Source: Haberlea rhodopensis (lineage: Eukaryota > Streptophyta > Magnoliopsida > Lamiales > Gesneriaceae). From it: 64,000 bases of DNA. The notes below the pieces were generated by a model. That model was not told the origin of the DNA. It did no database searches and saw only the letters and a program-made list of their open reading frames with translations. Positions 34,440 to 48,100 of this stretch are shown piece after piece (the first letter of the stretch is position 1; each line of letters starts with the position of its first letter). Position numbers and translations under genes: made by a program. The stretch covers positions 8,784,821-8,848,820 of the forward strand of contig CAJQUN010000003.1 of NCBI GenBank assembly GCA_907163345.1. The letters are read 5' to 3'.

Positions 34440-34951
34440 TGCATATAATGGTGTTATGAGAAGGGCTATTCAAAAACCTAATTAAATCAACTAGAAAAAT
34501 TAATTTGATTGAAAGTTTAGATGAAATTTTAAACATAACCAAACATGGTTCAACGACAATGTCGCGGAGGCTGTTGATTCAATTCAATAATATTTCACGG
34601 AATGGTCGTGGTATTGTAACATAATTTTTAAAAAAAGTAATAATGTTTATTTAGAGATAGAGTACAACTATCTTGCATTGAAAATGACAAATGTTTTGGC
34701 TTTTATATGAATTCTGACATTTATTTGTTTATAATACATAGATTAGATAATTCAATTATTTTTGACAATAATCAAAATACATAGTTTGAAAAAGAATTCA
34801 AAATTTGGAAACAAGGATCCTAATCCGACCAAACTAAACCAAAAAAAAAAAAAAAGTATGTGTGAGGGCACAATCCTAATTATGTGATTAATGATCACAC
34901 AGTGATAATTATAGTGTAAACAGCTGAATATTTGTTTAATATTTATTAACA
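34440..34951. other. Non-coding stretch
   Basis: AT-rich, no gene seen; A15 run near 34842-34856. Confidence 0.4.
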
Positions 34952-36830
34952 TGTGGCCCTAAAAATTTCGGCATGACCTCATCGCATGAGGAACATACCA
35001 CCAAGACCAATACTGCAAATATATATAAATACCATCAGTTTCATATCCATCAATATAAATCAGCATACATACATCAACTATGAAACACATATCCATACTG
35101 GGCTAAAATAAACTAAATATACATAAACTTCTCACAGTCCATGAACACACCCCTGGTACATATACTACTGGGATAAGAAGGAAATAAACCTCTCAAATGT
35201 GGCTCCCACTGGATATACCTTCTCTGGGATCCTGACCACCTGTACTGCCTGCCATTGTCCACACACAAAGACAACAACAGTCCCCCTTAGGGGTGAGCAA
35301 AATCCCAATATGGGACGATCATAGAATATGCAACATGTATCTATAAAATGTGATATATGATGTAATGCAATGCAATGCATGTCGTGACGGTATCAGGTCA
35401 ATCACCCATCCACTGGATGTATCAGAATCAATCAAATCGCTATCAAATCATAGTAGCTCGAGCCTGCCAAGCATAAGGGATCACCAGTGACGCTTTGTCA
35501 TGCATCGATGTATGTATAAAAATGATGTGTGTTAACAAAATATTTATTTTTCATACACCGATATACCATTCATGCATGCTAATGAATGCCACATAATTTA
35601 AATAAAATCACGTAGCCACATAATCTCACATAATTAACAGAAGTCAACAAATCATATATCAAATGATACAAATACCTGTCGTATGTTACCCGATCGCAAC
35701 ATACCTTATTTTCCGACCTCTACACTCGGAGTCTTTCAACGACGTCAATGAATGAATTTCTGTGCTGCAATTAAATTTATGCCATATAATTCAATCATCA
35801 TGTTATTAGATTTATTCAAATCATTATCATTGGTTAGCCTCGAAACCAACGTAACTAATTGATAAAATTACTAACTGAGTTTGTAAATTTCACTAAAATC
35901 CTATCTATGCAATTCCATACGTTAATTTGTTTATTCCAAATAACATTTCTTAGGTTTAAAGATAATAAAATTACAAATGACCTAATGATCAAACTAAAGT
36001 AGAAAAATTCTTATATACTTAAATTTTTATTGGGTGTTCACAAATCATTTCAAGTTCTTGTATGGATCTATTAAAGTAAAAGTGAATTGTCACAACAGTA
36101 ACCCAACTAACATAAGAAGAATTTCAAAATAGGGGTTTCAAATTCCATGATTCGAAATCATTTAATTTCTTTGTAATTACTATATTCATAGCCACGGTAC
36201 GTCTAAAATTCACAACTGCAAAGAACTTGAGAAACTCACCAAGATGAACACAAGCAGAAGAAAGAGTGCAAATCTACAACTATTTCAAAGTATTCAGTGT
36301 GTTCTATCTAGGAGCGTGTGACTGTGTTTTGTACGTGTGGCTAAAATAATGATAAGACTTAATAATGTTATTCATCACAATTTTTCCGAATACATCACTA
36401 AAATGGCATTGGGTTTTATTTTGGTCAAATCGTCTCACCTTTCTCGGACATGCTCTCGTGTCTCAGCATGCAGAGGTTAGACAAATGTGATCAAAGAGTA
36501 AGGACACGTATTGCACTCTTTAATTCAAGTCATTTATTTTATTTTATTTTATTTTATTGTATTTTATTTTATTTTTAATTTTGTTGCTAACATACCCTTC
36601 CAAAGATTCAATATAGTTCTTCTTTTCTTAATATCTATTCGAATATTTGTACAGAGTTTGTATCACATCTCCGTACAACTATATTTGTATCAAAAACAAG
36701 AAAATATAACTAAAATGGTTTATTTGTCAAATAAATTAGTTGATGTTTAGTTATTTAATTTGAACATTATCAACTCTATTTCTTTTCACCAATCAATTAG
36801 TTTAAACTAATTATTTTTCAGGGTATTACA
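34952..36830 (-). repeat. Possible solo LTR or other retroelement non-coding remnant
   Basis: Starts TGTGGCCCTAAAAATTTCGG and ends GGGTATTACA, so on the minus strand it runs TGTAATACCC...GGGCCACA, which suits an LTR of a chromovirus-type Ty3 element. Interior pieces (GGCATGACCTCATCGCATGAGG, GATCACCAGTGACGC, GTTACCCGATCGCAACATACC) are richer in GC than the surroundings and look like retroelement non-coding sequence. No target duplication was found, so the ends are a guess. Confidence 0.35.
36531..36576 (+). repeat. (TTTTA)n microsatellite
   Basis: About nine units of ATTTT with one interruption, inside the repeat-like block above. Confidence 0.85.
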
Positions 36831-37520
36831 GTATGTTTGTTTTTGTTATTGATAATCCAAGGTGCGGTTTTGTTTGCTATGTAATAAAATCAAAAAAATT
36901 AATTTTTGTTTTAAACTTTTATCAATAATCGAATCAAATCGCTTCTGAACCTCTCTACCGGGTGTTGGTGTTATTCCCGTGGCTTCCGGGGTGTTCATTT
37001 TGGCATATGCCTGCTCTGTTTATTTATTTATTTTTCAACTATACTAACGTCCTTCCATTGCGCAACATAAATCTCACAGTTTCCAGCAAAGACATCATTT
37101 TAAGGAAGAAAAACATCTCTCTATTTTCTGAATGATAAATAGTCTATTTATTTTGATATAGGGGTTTTCAGGTCTCATAAATCGAGATATAAGTATTAGA
37201 AGAACTTCTCTCATGATAGGTTTGATCTCACTCGCTCGACTGCATATTAGTTTCTTATCACATACAACTCAGAAAACCAATGGTGTTAGACAAAAAAATT
37301 TATCTATGTATTTCCCAAGCAAGATTAGACTTTTCGAAAATTATTTTTACTTGTCTATAATTATTAGATATTTAGATATCGAAAGGAATTCGACGGGAAT
37401 TTATTGAGCTTTAGAATGAACTTTTTTTTATAGTCCTGGAGCAATGTCGAAGAACTTTTTGAAATCCTATCAAAATTGTTGAGTTTGGAAAAAAATGTTG
37501 ATACTCTCGTAAAAGAGTGA
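36831..37520. other. Non-coding stretch
   Basis: AT-rich, no gene seen. Confidence 0.4.
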
Positions 37521-38400
37521 TGTATTGTCAGTATCAATAAAAGGTCGATCTACATCTCCTTTTGTCTTCTTCCACTGGCCAAATAAGAAAAGTAAATCTT
37601 GTAATTACCTGCTAGGATCAGAAACAAGTGTTAGAAGGGTGCCAGAAGATTTTTTCGATGGATCCCCTCCGACGCTCAAGTCAGATGACAGGAGATATGG
37701 AAAAAAATCTGTAAGTGAATAGCTGATGTATGCAAGTATATATAGAAAAAAATGCATACTTGAAATCTTGAATTAGCTTGCTATTTATAGGTGTTACCTC
37801 GCGGATGTGCAGCTTGGATCAGTAAGGCCATGATCTACACGACTCCTGAAATCTCGAAACACGTGGGGTGATCAGTAAGGTCACGATTCATATCATTCAC
37901 TGAAATCTCGGGACATGTCAATTCAATATGAACTTGGTCAAAAGGCTAAGACCCGATCAACATATTCTCACGTCTGAGATTGTTTTTTATAGGCTGGTGA
38001 GCACCCTCGCCGATTAGCAAGGCACGAGCTCGGAGCATTGGGTCTTGTGACCTTGAAGGTAAGATCATCCTGAAGATAATAGGGTGGAGAGTTTGGGAGC
38101 CCGGGAGGTCGGTTATCTTTAAGGGACCACAACTATTGTTTTTCATGCACCAAGTCGGCATGTTGGTGTATTTGGCTCAATGACTAATTTGGTGAGCCCC
38201 AATTAAAAAAGTGGTTACCAAGAACTCGGGTGATTGGGAAATTGGTAACATACTTAGAGCTGTGATGGGTGTTCTGGCCTCATTAGGGCATGAGGTCGAC
38301 CTTATACTTAGCTATGGGTGTTTTTTCGATCCACCAAGGCCGGGAGGTCGACTAAATGTAATACGATAGGCTAATATCTTTCTTAGTAGGGTATCAAATT
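37521..38400 (-). repeat. GC-richer retroelement-like block
   Basis: Contains GATCCCCTCCGACGCTCAAG, repeats of GATCAGTAAGGYCAYGAT (37819, 37871) and, on the minus strand, a TATA box (CACCTATAAATAGCAAG at about 37796-37780). It looks like part of an LTR from another family. No ends or partner copy are found in the window. Confidence 0.35.
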
Positions 38401-40516
38401 TAAATGTCATTTTTTATAGACACTGAAAATCAGATTTCAGATCCAAAATTTCATTTGTGCCTACCAAGCATATATGATTAAAATCAGTACGTATGTGATA
38501 CTAACAGTATATTTAAAACCAGTCGTGAAGGGACAAGTGGGAATAATACCATCTCGCCACTTACGATTCGATCAATTGTAGCCCCACTTTTGCCATCTAT
38601 TTCAAATTTCAAAGGATGGACCTCAAAGAGTTAATTGATGTTTTAATTTATTTAGAGACATTAGGTCCCATATTCATTCTTTCACTTGTTCATGCAATTT
38701 ACTCGCATGTGGGTGGGACAAACCAAACCCCAACTCCTACTCCCAATAAATTATAGCCACCTAACCCTAAAAGGTTTTGGTGGCTCCTTCTTCTTAAAGA
38801 TTGTAGACTTTTTACGCCCTCGCAATTTTCCTCCGGAGTCGTCGTCATTACAATGAGAATATTCTCATCCAATGATTTGATATGTGCCTAAGAGCATCGT
38901 GCGGTATCAAACTCACTAAATTTTACCTACCTACGGCCTACCTCTACTATATAATTTTGGTAAAATTGGACTTCACACACTTAAAAATCTTATATTGCGT
39001 AGAAATGTTAATTTAAAATCGAAGCAAAATCAGGTTATTATGTTATTTTATTTAATCAATCTTTTCAACATCAATTTGAAAACTACACTCTAAGTTTTAA
39101 CGCTATTTGATTTTCTCACCCCACCTTTAATTTCATAAGAAACCAAAATGAATTTATTGATTGAAACTTTAAATAAAAATATCCCACGCTCATTTTATTT
39201 TTTAAATTTTAATAATTTGACGTCATGTATTATCGTATGGTAAATTACATATAGATCGCATATAGTTTGAACAATTATGAATTCTCCCACTCTAGTTTAA
39301 ACAATAGAGTCTACATCATCTACTACGTATTTTTTGTGTCAAATCATAAGGGTACAATTGTACTTTTTCATCTATCCATTACAAACTAGAGGATGAATTC
39401 GTAATATTCTACCGAGGATTTATTTATTATTGTTGCAATAAAGTTATTATATGTGGGAGACAGTTGTAATTTTTTCTTTATCGATAATAGTAAAAAATAT
39501 GATAATGTAAAATTACAAGTCGAATCTGTCTTTTTTTTTTAAAATAAGCCAAAATATTATGAATGGAGCACATGACGTGCTCAAAATATTACAGATGAAA
39601 CTATAAACTAGAAACAATATCACAAAACAAAACCGATTAAAAGGACAAGTCGAATCTATGTATGTATATATGTGTGCTTGTGTACACATTGTGATAGAAG
39701 ACTTGATTGCAATGTGGGAAAAGGAGAAATTTTAATCAAAACCATTTGTTACCCTTTTTCATACGGCAGATATATTGTTTCATCATTTAGAGAGGGAAAA
39801 AATTGGCATTTTGGGTACAAAAAGGTGGGTGGATTGTGATGTAATTTAGGTTTGTTGCTTAACATGCTTGGATGAAAAGGCACAACAGTGTTAAATTTTG
39901 GCTTCCCACTAAACCCATACCAACCCCATATATTATTGCTAAAGCTAATTGGGTGGTCATTCTTTTTAAAATAAAATATATTGTAATAAATGTAAATAAT
40001 TCATTAAAAAATTGGCTATAATGTTTTTATTTTCAGGTTCATAAATAAAAAACACTCATATTACTTTTAAATTCTTCGATCAATAATACATTTTCAAAAA
40101 AATTCGTCCTTTCTTTTATATAATTACGTTAAAATATTTGTTTTCATATAATGAATATATTTTAATCACTTGATGCAACATAAACACAAACCACATATTA
40201 ATTAGTTAACAATAATATAAATTGGTGCATAGTTACTAGCACAAATATTACAATACAATCGAAACGAGAAAATTATTTGATAGAGCAGACCGGAAGAAAA
40301 AGGTACGAAAGATAACTTATGTGAGATTATATTTGATAAAATATTTACGTTGAGCTATTTGTGTTAAAAAATAATTTCCTTATATCTATATTTGATTATC
40401 TTAATTTATGAGTGTATTTTTGTAATTTATCCTAATCTTCGTATGTCTGTTGAATCGTTTATTACCCTGGAACCTTCGCAAAAAAGAAAACACATCCACG
40501 TTATTTATACATAATA
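38401..40516. other. Non-coding stretch
   Basis: About 2.1 kb, AT-rich, no supportable gene or repeat boundary. Confidence 0.4.
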
Positions 40517-40521
40517 TCCTC

Positions 40522-41163
40522 TGATGTGATTCGAGATTTTGATTATAAGGTAAAATAACGTGGTAATGCAAAATAACGATAAACACATCAAGATTTTTTA
40601 CGTGGAAAACCCTCAAATTGAGAGAAAAATCACGGGACCTAGTCCAGTATAAAACTTCACTATGAATATTGGTGACTTACAAGATTTTCTAGACACACAA
40701 AATAATCGCTCAATGACTTACACGAATATTTTTAGAGAAATAACAAAAAGAACCGAACAGACATAAGTTTGCTCTCTTCGGAGTCTTTTTGCCCAGAAAT
40801 ATCCAACCTCTGCTATGAGGTTATCTAAGGGTATTTATAGGACTGCCCTCAGTAACTAACTCGCGGAAAACCAGCAACATGATGTCCTTTGATCGTGGCT
40901 TGATGGGAGCCAAGCGTGTCCGAGAAATCCACCCCATTAATGCACGTTCAATCCCAGCCGGTTAATTAGTTTTAATTATGACCGGGTCTTCCGCTACACT
41001 TTGACCAAAATCCCGAAGAGGGTAAAGGATGCTCGATAATATGCTGATCAGTATCCTGTGTTCGGTAACCATCTCTTCGGTCTAACTTCTGCTCGGCGTT
41101 TTTAGAGTTTGTATCTTCATAAATGGATTTTACCCGAGAAAATCAATATGTCATATGACATCA
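40522..41163 (-). repeat. 3' LTR of copy B
   Basis: 642 bp; the purine tract lies just outside at 41164-41180 (minus strand). TATA box at about 40834-40842 on the minus strand. Confidence 0.94.
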
Positions 41164-41380
41164 CCTCACCCCCCCAAAGTAAAGTAAGATGAGAGTAGTG
41201 AAATCTTGGTTTATTGTCTTCGGGTAAAATCCTGACATGCTCGGGGTATTTTAACCGCCTAATTTTCCCGCCTAAAAATTTCAAAAATCTTGCGACGTTT
41301 CGTTTCCCGAGGCACATCTATAATCGTTCATGGGATTTATTTTGAACGGTGTCGATTTAACGACTGTTCAAGTGGCCCCC

Positions 41381-41390
41381 CACTATAAAT
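41381..41390 (+). promoter_or_regulatory. TATA box of the antisense gene, copy B
   Basis: CACTATAAAT, 111 bp before the aORF ATG at 41501. Lies between the 3' LTR and the gene, matching copy A. Confidence 0.6.
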
Positions 41391-41500
41391 TCTCGCTCAT
41401 TTCGTTGATTTAACTTACTTTTCTGCAATTTGCTTCCGAGCTAGCATTAGACGTCCGACCAACTTTTCCTTCCTACTTATTTTCTTTCCATTCATCGAGT

Positions 41501-43603
41501 ATGTCTTCTTCTGACGATTATTCGAAAACTATAGACATGTTCGAGGAGGAGGGTATCCTGGGTCCCTCTCCACGACATTCTTCTTCCTCTGATAGTGAGG
41601 AGACTTCCAGCTCGTCGTCAGCCCCTGATGCTCGCAGAGAAGAGCTTCAGGCTGCGACAGAGCAGGACCTGATAAAAGCCCGCGTTCCCTGGTTTGAGAT
41701 ATTTGAATCAGGGATTAAATCACAACGGCACCTTTCCAGTATCCAAACTAAATGGGGGATTTCCGAGGGGACATCTATTATTGTTCCCCCTCCCGGATCT
41801 CGCCCCCACCTGCCTCCCGAGGGTTATTTTCCCTTCTACATAGACCAACTCCGAGGGGGACTTCGTTTTCCTATCCCTCCTTTTTTTGTAGATGTTGCTT
41901 CCTATTTTGCCATCTCTCTAAGTCAGTTATTCCCCAACAATTATCGATTGTTGGCGGGTTTCTACATAGTCTTATCTTTTTTTGGCTTTTCTCCGACTCC
42001 CGAACTCTTTCATTGTTTCTATCAATTAAATCGAAAGGAGATCGGGCTTTTTTACTTTTCTTCTCGAACAGGGATGTGTTTTCTGAAAAATTACCCATCT
42101 TCCATAAAAAATTGAAAAATATTTTTCTTCTTTGCTCGCCCACTCCAACCCTGGGATTGTCCCATGGAGTGGAAAGAAAACTTACCGAAGGGCAAGTCAA
42201 TCAAGGGGCTACTTGAGGGAGAAACATATCTATCGGTTCGTCGTAAGCTTGGCGATCAGTGTTTTAACCTTGGGGAGCTGATTGACAACGGACTGCTGTA
42301 TTTGTTCCAGCTTAGTCCTAAGGGTGTTTCCCTAAAAATGCCCCTCGGTGAGTATTTATCGAGCATCTTGCTTTGTTTGCTTATTTTGTTTTAACATGCT
42401 TGAATAATTGCTATGATGTTTCTTTCTTGCAGAAACCAAGATGCTGAAAGCCAAGATTGCTGCTAGCCTGAAGAAAATTACCGCACCAGAGAAGGCTACT
42501 AAACCGACCACTGGAACAAATCCTCCCCCATCTGTTACACCTGCTCCCCCCGAAGAGGTGATTGAAGTACCTGAGGCGGAAGCCTTGATTCCTCGATCAT
42601 TGAAGAGGGCGGCCCCCGAGGGCCAAGGTTCTTCCTCTAAACTTCCTCCTACCAAGAAAACTCATTCTCTTCTATTCTCCCTTACCCACCGAGCTAGTCC
42701 ACCTCTTCAAACTCGAGCTGTTTCTCAACCTGCTCCTGGTGGTTCTAGCTCTTCTCGGCCAACCTCCCGATATCATATACACGATTGGATTTATCCCCCC
42801 AACGTCCCCATTCTGAGAAAACCGGACCCCAAAATTTCTCACTCTATTATTTGTAATTGGGCCAATTCTCCCGACCGTAAATACCTCGGAGGATTGGCCT
42901 TCAGCAACTTGATAAATGATTTTTCCACTTCCCTCACTCAGGTAACTTATATCCATTTCCATCTGATAAACTTTTTGTCTTCGGTATATTAACTTCATTT
43001 ATTCTCTTGCAGACCAATCTAATGGCCGGCGAGATTATGACTCGCTTCCAATCTATGAGATCCTCAGATGGGGAGAATCAGAAACATCTCAAACAGCTAG
43101 AAGGTATCGGCGAGGAGATGAAGAAATCCATAAAGCTACTGGAGGAACGATACTCTGCTGCCGTTGCTACTCGGGATAAGACAGTGGAAGCTCTCGAGGA
43201 AGCGCACAAGAAATTAGCTGACTTTGAGGAGGCTAACACCACTTTATCCGGGCAGTTCAGGTCCGTGACTGAAGAGAATAAATCCCTCTTAGGGCAACTT
43301 TCACAAGAGAAATCATTGCGAGCTGAAGAGAACAAGTCCCTTTCTGAACAGCTTGACCAGGAGAAACTATCTCGGGCTGCTCAGATCGAAGAATCCTGGC
43401 TCATCAAGAAAGAAGAGTTTATGAAGTCTGAGGAGTATGGTGATATTCTGGGCGAACGCGCTGCCAAGTTCCTTAACTATGGCTTTGAAGCGTCTGTTCG
43501 TCAATTTAAAGCCGCTGGCTATCCTCCTAAAGGAACTTCAACAGACTTTATAAATGTTGATGAGGCCCTGAATACCGTTCCTGATGAGTTCCTCCAGCTG
43601 TAG
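41501..43603 (+). pseudogene. Antisense extra gene (aORF) of copy B, three exons
   Basis: Exons 41501-42347, 42433-42941, 43013-43603 (847, 509 and 591 bases), same splice sites as copy A, total 649 codons. N-terminal acidic Ser-rich stretch, the putative gypsy-type transposon domain, Pro/Ser linker and C-terminal coiled coil as in A; exon 3, broken in A, is intact here. In exon 1 a base is missing from the T-run at 42048-42053 and one is gained at 42122-42126; the shifted stretch between them reads a TGA at 42113-42115. If these two homopolymer changes were sequencing errors the gene would be open from end to end. Function unknown. Confidence 0.85.
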
Positions 43604-43849
43604 ATTTAGGGATGTACCCCTTTTGTTTTAACTTTTAAAATTGTAATCTTTTGGGAATGATATTATGACTTTCCTTGTCTTCTTACAATCTTGTGCAAGC
43701 TAGTCTCTCCACCAAGCAAAATTTTAAGCAAATAAAGCTTGATTGGAAAATATCCCGAAGTAATGAATATAACCGAGCTCGGGGAAAAGACATCCCGAGC
43801 AGATAAATATGGTCGGGCTTTAGAGAGAACATCCCCAGCATAATAACAT

Positions 43850-45092
43850 GATACAACTTAAGTTTAAACGTTGACCAAACATCCCGATCCAACGAGTAAA
43901 CCGAATATTGCTCGCTACCCCGAGCATAATCACTTAGTCCCATTTTAAGTTCAAATACAGACCATACTTCCCGATCCTCTATTTAACCCGCCAACAATGG
44001 ACTATAATAACATAGGCTCGCTACCCCGAGCATAATCACTTAGTCCCATTTTACGTTCAAATACAGACCAAACTTTCCGATCCTGTATTTAACCCGCCAA
44101 CAATGGACTATAATAACATAAGCTCGCTACCCCGAGCATAATCACTTAGTCCCATTTTAGGTTCAAATACAGACCAAACTTCCTGATCCTGTATTTAACC
44201 CGCCAACAATGGACTATAATAACATAAGCTCGCTACCCCGAGCATAATCACTTAGTCCCATTTTAGGTTCAAATACAGACCAAACTTCCCGATCCTGTAT
44301 TTAACCCGCCAACAAGGGACTATAATAACATAAGCTTGCTACCCCGAGCACAATAACATGGTATTTTTAAGTTTAAACGTTGACCAAACATCCCGATCCA
44401 ACGAGTAAACGATGGTGTTTTTAAGTTTAAACGTTGACCAAACATCCCGATCCAACGAATAAACGATGGTGTTTTTAAGTTTAAACGTTGACCAAACATC
44501 CCGATCCAACGAGTAAACGATGGTGTTTTTAAGTTTAAACGTTGACCAAACATCCCGATCCAACGAGTAAACCGAACATTGCTCGCTACCCCGAGCATAA
44601 TCACTTAGTCCCATTTTAGGTTCAAATACAGACCAAACTTCCCGATCCTGTATTTAACCCGCCAACAATGGACTATAATAACATAAGCTCGCTACCCCGA
44701 GCATAATCACTTAGTCCCATTTTAGGTTCAAATACAGACCAAACTTCCCGATCCTGTATTTAACCCGCCAACAATGGACTGTAATAACATAAGCTCGATA
44801 TCCCAAGCACAATAACATGGTATTTTTAAGTTTAAACGTTGACCAAACATCCCGATCCAACGAGTAAACGATGGTGTTTTTAAGTTTAAACGTTGACCAA
44901 ACATCCCGATCCAACGAATAAACGATGGTGTTTTTAAGTTTAAACGTTGACCAAACATCCCGATCCAACGAATAAACGATGGTGTTTTTAAGTTTAAATG
45001 TTGACCAAACATCCCGATCCAACGAGTAAACGATGGTGTTTTTAAGTTTAAACGTTGACCAAACATCCCGATCCAACGAGTAAACCGAACGT
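43850..45092 (-). repeat. Composite tandem array after pol, copy B
   Basis: Same 54-bp (A) and 106-bp (B) units as in copy A. Read in the element's direction: 5A-2B-4A-4B-1A, ten A and six B units, against nine and four in copy A. The array is open in two frames because 54 is divisible by three, giving an 18-residue periodic peptide (DRDVWSTFKLKNTIVYSL) that is a by-product of the repeat. Confidence 0.92.
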
Positions 45093-45158
45093 TGCTCAAT
45101 AAAAGGAAATTTATTTAATTAGGAAATATACATGGGAACAACAATGATAACTGAAAGA

Positions 45159-48100
45159 TTACACAAAATACTTTCTTAAATTATGAATGTTCCAAGGTCT
45201 CACCGGTTCCCGACCTTCATGATCTTCCAGCCTGTAGGCTCCTCTTCCAATCACCCCTTTTATTTTATAGGGGCCTTCCCACTTGGGTGCTAACTTCTTT
45301 ACTTCCCCCGCGGGATTTATTTTTCGCAGCACTAGATCTCCCACCTGAAAAGCCCTCGGGCGAACCCTCCGATTGTAAGCATTGGTCACCCTTATTTTAT
45401 ACATTTCCACTTTAGCCAAAGCTTTTTCTCTCAACTCCATAATCCCATCTAACTCCAACTTCCTTTTTTCTTCATTCTGATCGGGATTATAACTTTGTAC
45501 TCGAAGAGATTCCACTCCAATTTCTACTGGAATGAGGGCCTCAGATCCATATACTAAGCTATAAGGAGTCTCTCCTGTAGATACCCGAGGAGTCGTTCTA
45601 TAAGCCCATAAGATCCCGGGTAATTCATTTACCCACTCCCCACGAGCCCCTTCTAGTCTTGTCTTGATCCCGTGCAATAAAATCCGGTTAATCACTTCCG
45701 CTTGCCCATTTGCTTGAGGATAGGCGACTGAAGTGAAGACTTGTTTAATTTTCATATCTTTGCACCATTCTTGTATTCTTCCTCCCTGAAACTGTCTTCC
45801 ATTGTCGGAAATTATTCTTCGAGGTATTCCGAAGCGGCATACTATGTTTCTCCATAAAAATCTGATGACTTCTTCCTCAGTTATTTTAGCCAATGGTTCG
45901 GCTTCCACACATTTAGTGAAGTATTCAACGGCTACTAGGAGAAATTTTCTCTGCCCTGTAGCGGGAGGAAATGGTCCAACAATATCCATTCCCCAGTGAT
46001 CAAAGGGACAGGAAATGATGCTACTATTAAGGATTTCCGCAGGTACATGGGATAAATTTGCATGCCTTTGGCAATTAATGCATTTCTTCACAACTTCCTC
46101 AGCGTCTTCCCTCATCATCGGCCAATAGTACCCAGCTCGGATAGATTTCTGATACAACATGTTAGTCCCTACATGATTTCCGCAACATCCTTCATGAATC
46201 TCCTTTAATAAATGCTCCCCTTCTTGCATCGAGGCACATTGTAAAAAAGGAATTGAAAATCCTTTTCTTGAACAACTTGCCTTCTATCAACACAAATCGG
46301 TTCCCCATTCTTTTAACTTTAGCAGCTTCCTTTGGGTAAGGAGGCATAACCTTTGTCTTCAAAAATTTAATGGCTCCACACTCATGATGCTATTGACGGA
46401 TATATGAGAGATCAAAAGCTCTTGCACGAGCACATTCCTGTTCTTCCATTCGTGTACTGAACTAGCCAATTTTGCTAATTCATCGGCACGAGTATTCTCT
46501 TCCCTTGGTATTTGCATTAATTCCACCTCTTGAAATTGAGCTATCATCGCCCGTACCTTTTCCACATACTTTCTAAGCTTCTCTTCTTTCACATTATATA
46601 CCCCCTTCACTTGATGAACAACCAGCATTGAATCCATAAAAGCTTTTATCCTCCTGGCTCCAGCGTCCAATACTATTTGGAGGCCTGAAATGATAGCTTC
46701 AAATTCAGCTTCATTGTTTGAGGAAAGAAATCCAAACTGGACGGCAACCCTGATTTCTTCCCCTTCAGGACTAATGAGTATGGCACCTGCTCTACTTCCC
46801 AATCGAGTAGATGATCCATCTACAAACAAACTCCACTCTTTTTCCTCCGGAGTATGAGTGACTTCTACCAGAAAATCTGACAGAGCTTGAGCTTTGATTG
46901 TAGTTCGGGGTTGATAAGTGACATCAAACTCACTCAGCTCTGTGGCCCATTTTACCATCCTCCCTGATATTTCGGATTTGGATAAAAGTCTACCCAAAGG
47001 AGTGTTTGTTATTACCATGATAGGATGAGACAGGAAGTATGGCCGAAGTCTTCTCGCTGTGGTGACTAGAGCTAACGCCAACTTTTTAATTTCAGGGTAT
47101 CGTTGCTCGGCTCCTTGCAGGGCTCGGCTGACATAATATACAGGCTGTTGTTGTCCTGACCTTTCTCTGATTAACACGGAACTAATTACCTCTTTGGCCA
47201 CCGATAAATACACGAGAAGCGTTTCCTTAGGATCAGGCTTGTTTATCAAAGGTAACTGAGCCAAATAATCTTTCAGATCCTCGAAGGCCTTTTGGCATTG
47301 GTCATTCCACTCGAACTTGACTCCCTGCCTTAATGCTTTGAAGAAAGGCAAGCTCCGATCAGCTGATCGGGATATAAATCAGCTCAGTGCCGCTATTCTT
47401 CCTGCTAATCTTTGCACTTCATTTAGTGTTCTCGGGGGGTTCATTTCTCGTATGGCCTGGATTTTCTCCGGGTTAGCTTCAACACCTCTTTCCGTGACCA
47501 TGTACCCTAGAAATTTGCCACTACGAATCCCGAAAGTGCATTTTGCGGGATTCAACTTCATGCCAAATTTTCTTAAAGTGTTGAAAACTTCTTCCATATC
47601 TTTGACCAAGTCCTCGGCTTTTCGGCTCTTGATCAGGACATCATCCACATACACTTCCACATTCCGACCAATTTGTTCTTTGAACATTTTGTCCATCAAC
47701 CTTTGATAAGTGGCCCCAGCATTTTTCAATCCGAAAGGCATTACCACATAACAAAAGGTTCCCCCTGCTGTTACAAAACTCACTTTTGATTGATCCTCAT
47801 GTGCCAAAGGGATCTGATGATATCCTTGATAAGCATCCATAAGACATAATAGTTCATGTCCAGCAGTAGAATCTACAAGCTGATCGATCCTAGGCAGGGG
47901 ATAACAATCTTTGGAACATGCTTTATTCACATCCCTAAAATCCACACACATTCTCCATTTATCACCGGCTTTAGGCACCAAAACTACATTCGAGAGCCAT
48001 GTAGGGAAACCGATCTCGCGAATGTGGCCTGCCTTTAACAAATCTTCTACCTGCTTGGCAATGACAGCGTCCTTTTCTGGTCCAAAATGCCTTCTCTTTT

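Noticed and set aside
44320..45099. Two overlapping minus-strand ORFs of 91-123 codons with an 18-residue periodic peptide
   Set aside because: They exist only because the 54-bp tandem unit is divisible by three; frame openness is a property of the repeat and the same region in copy A is not open.
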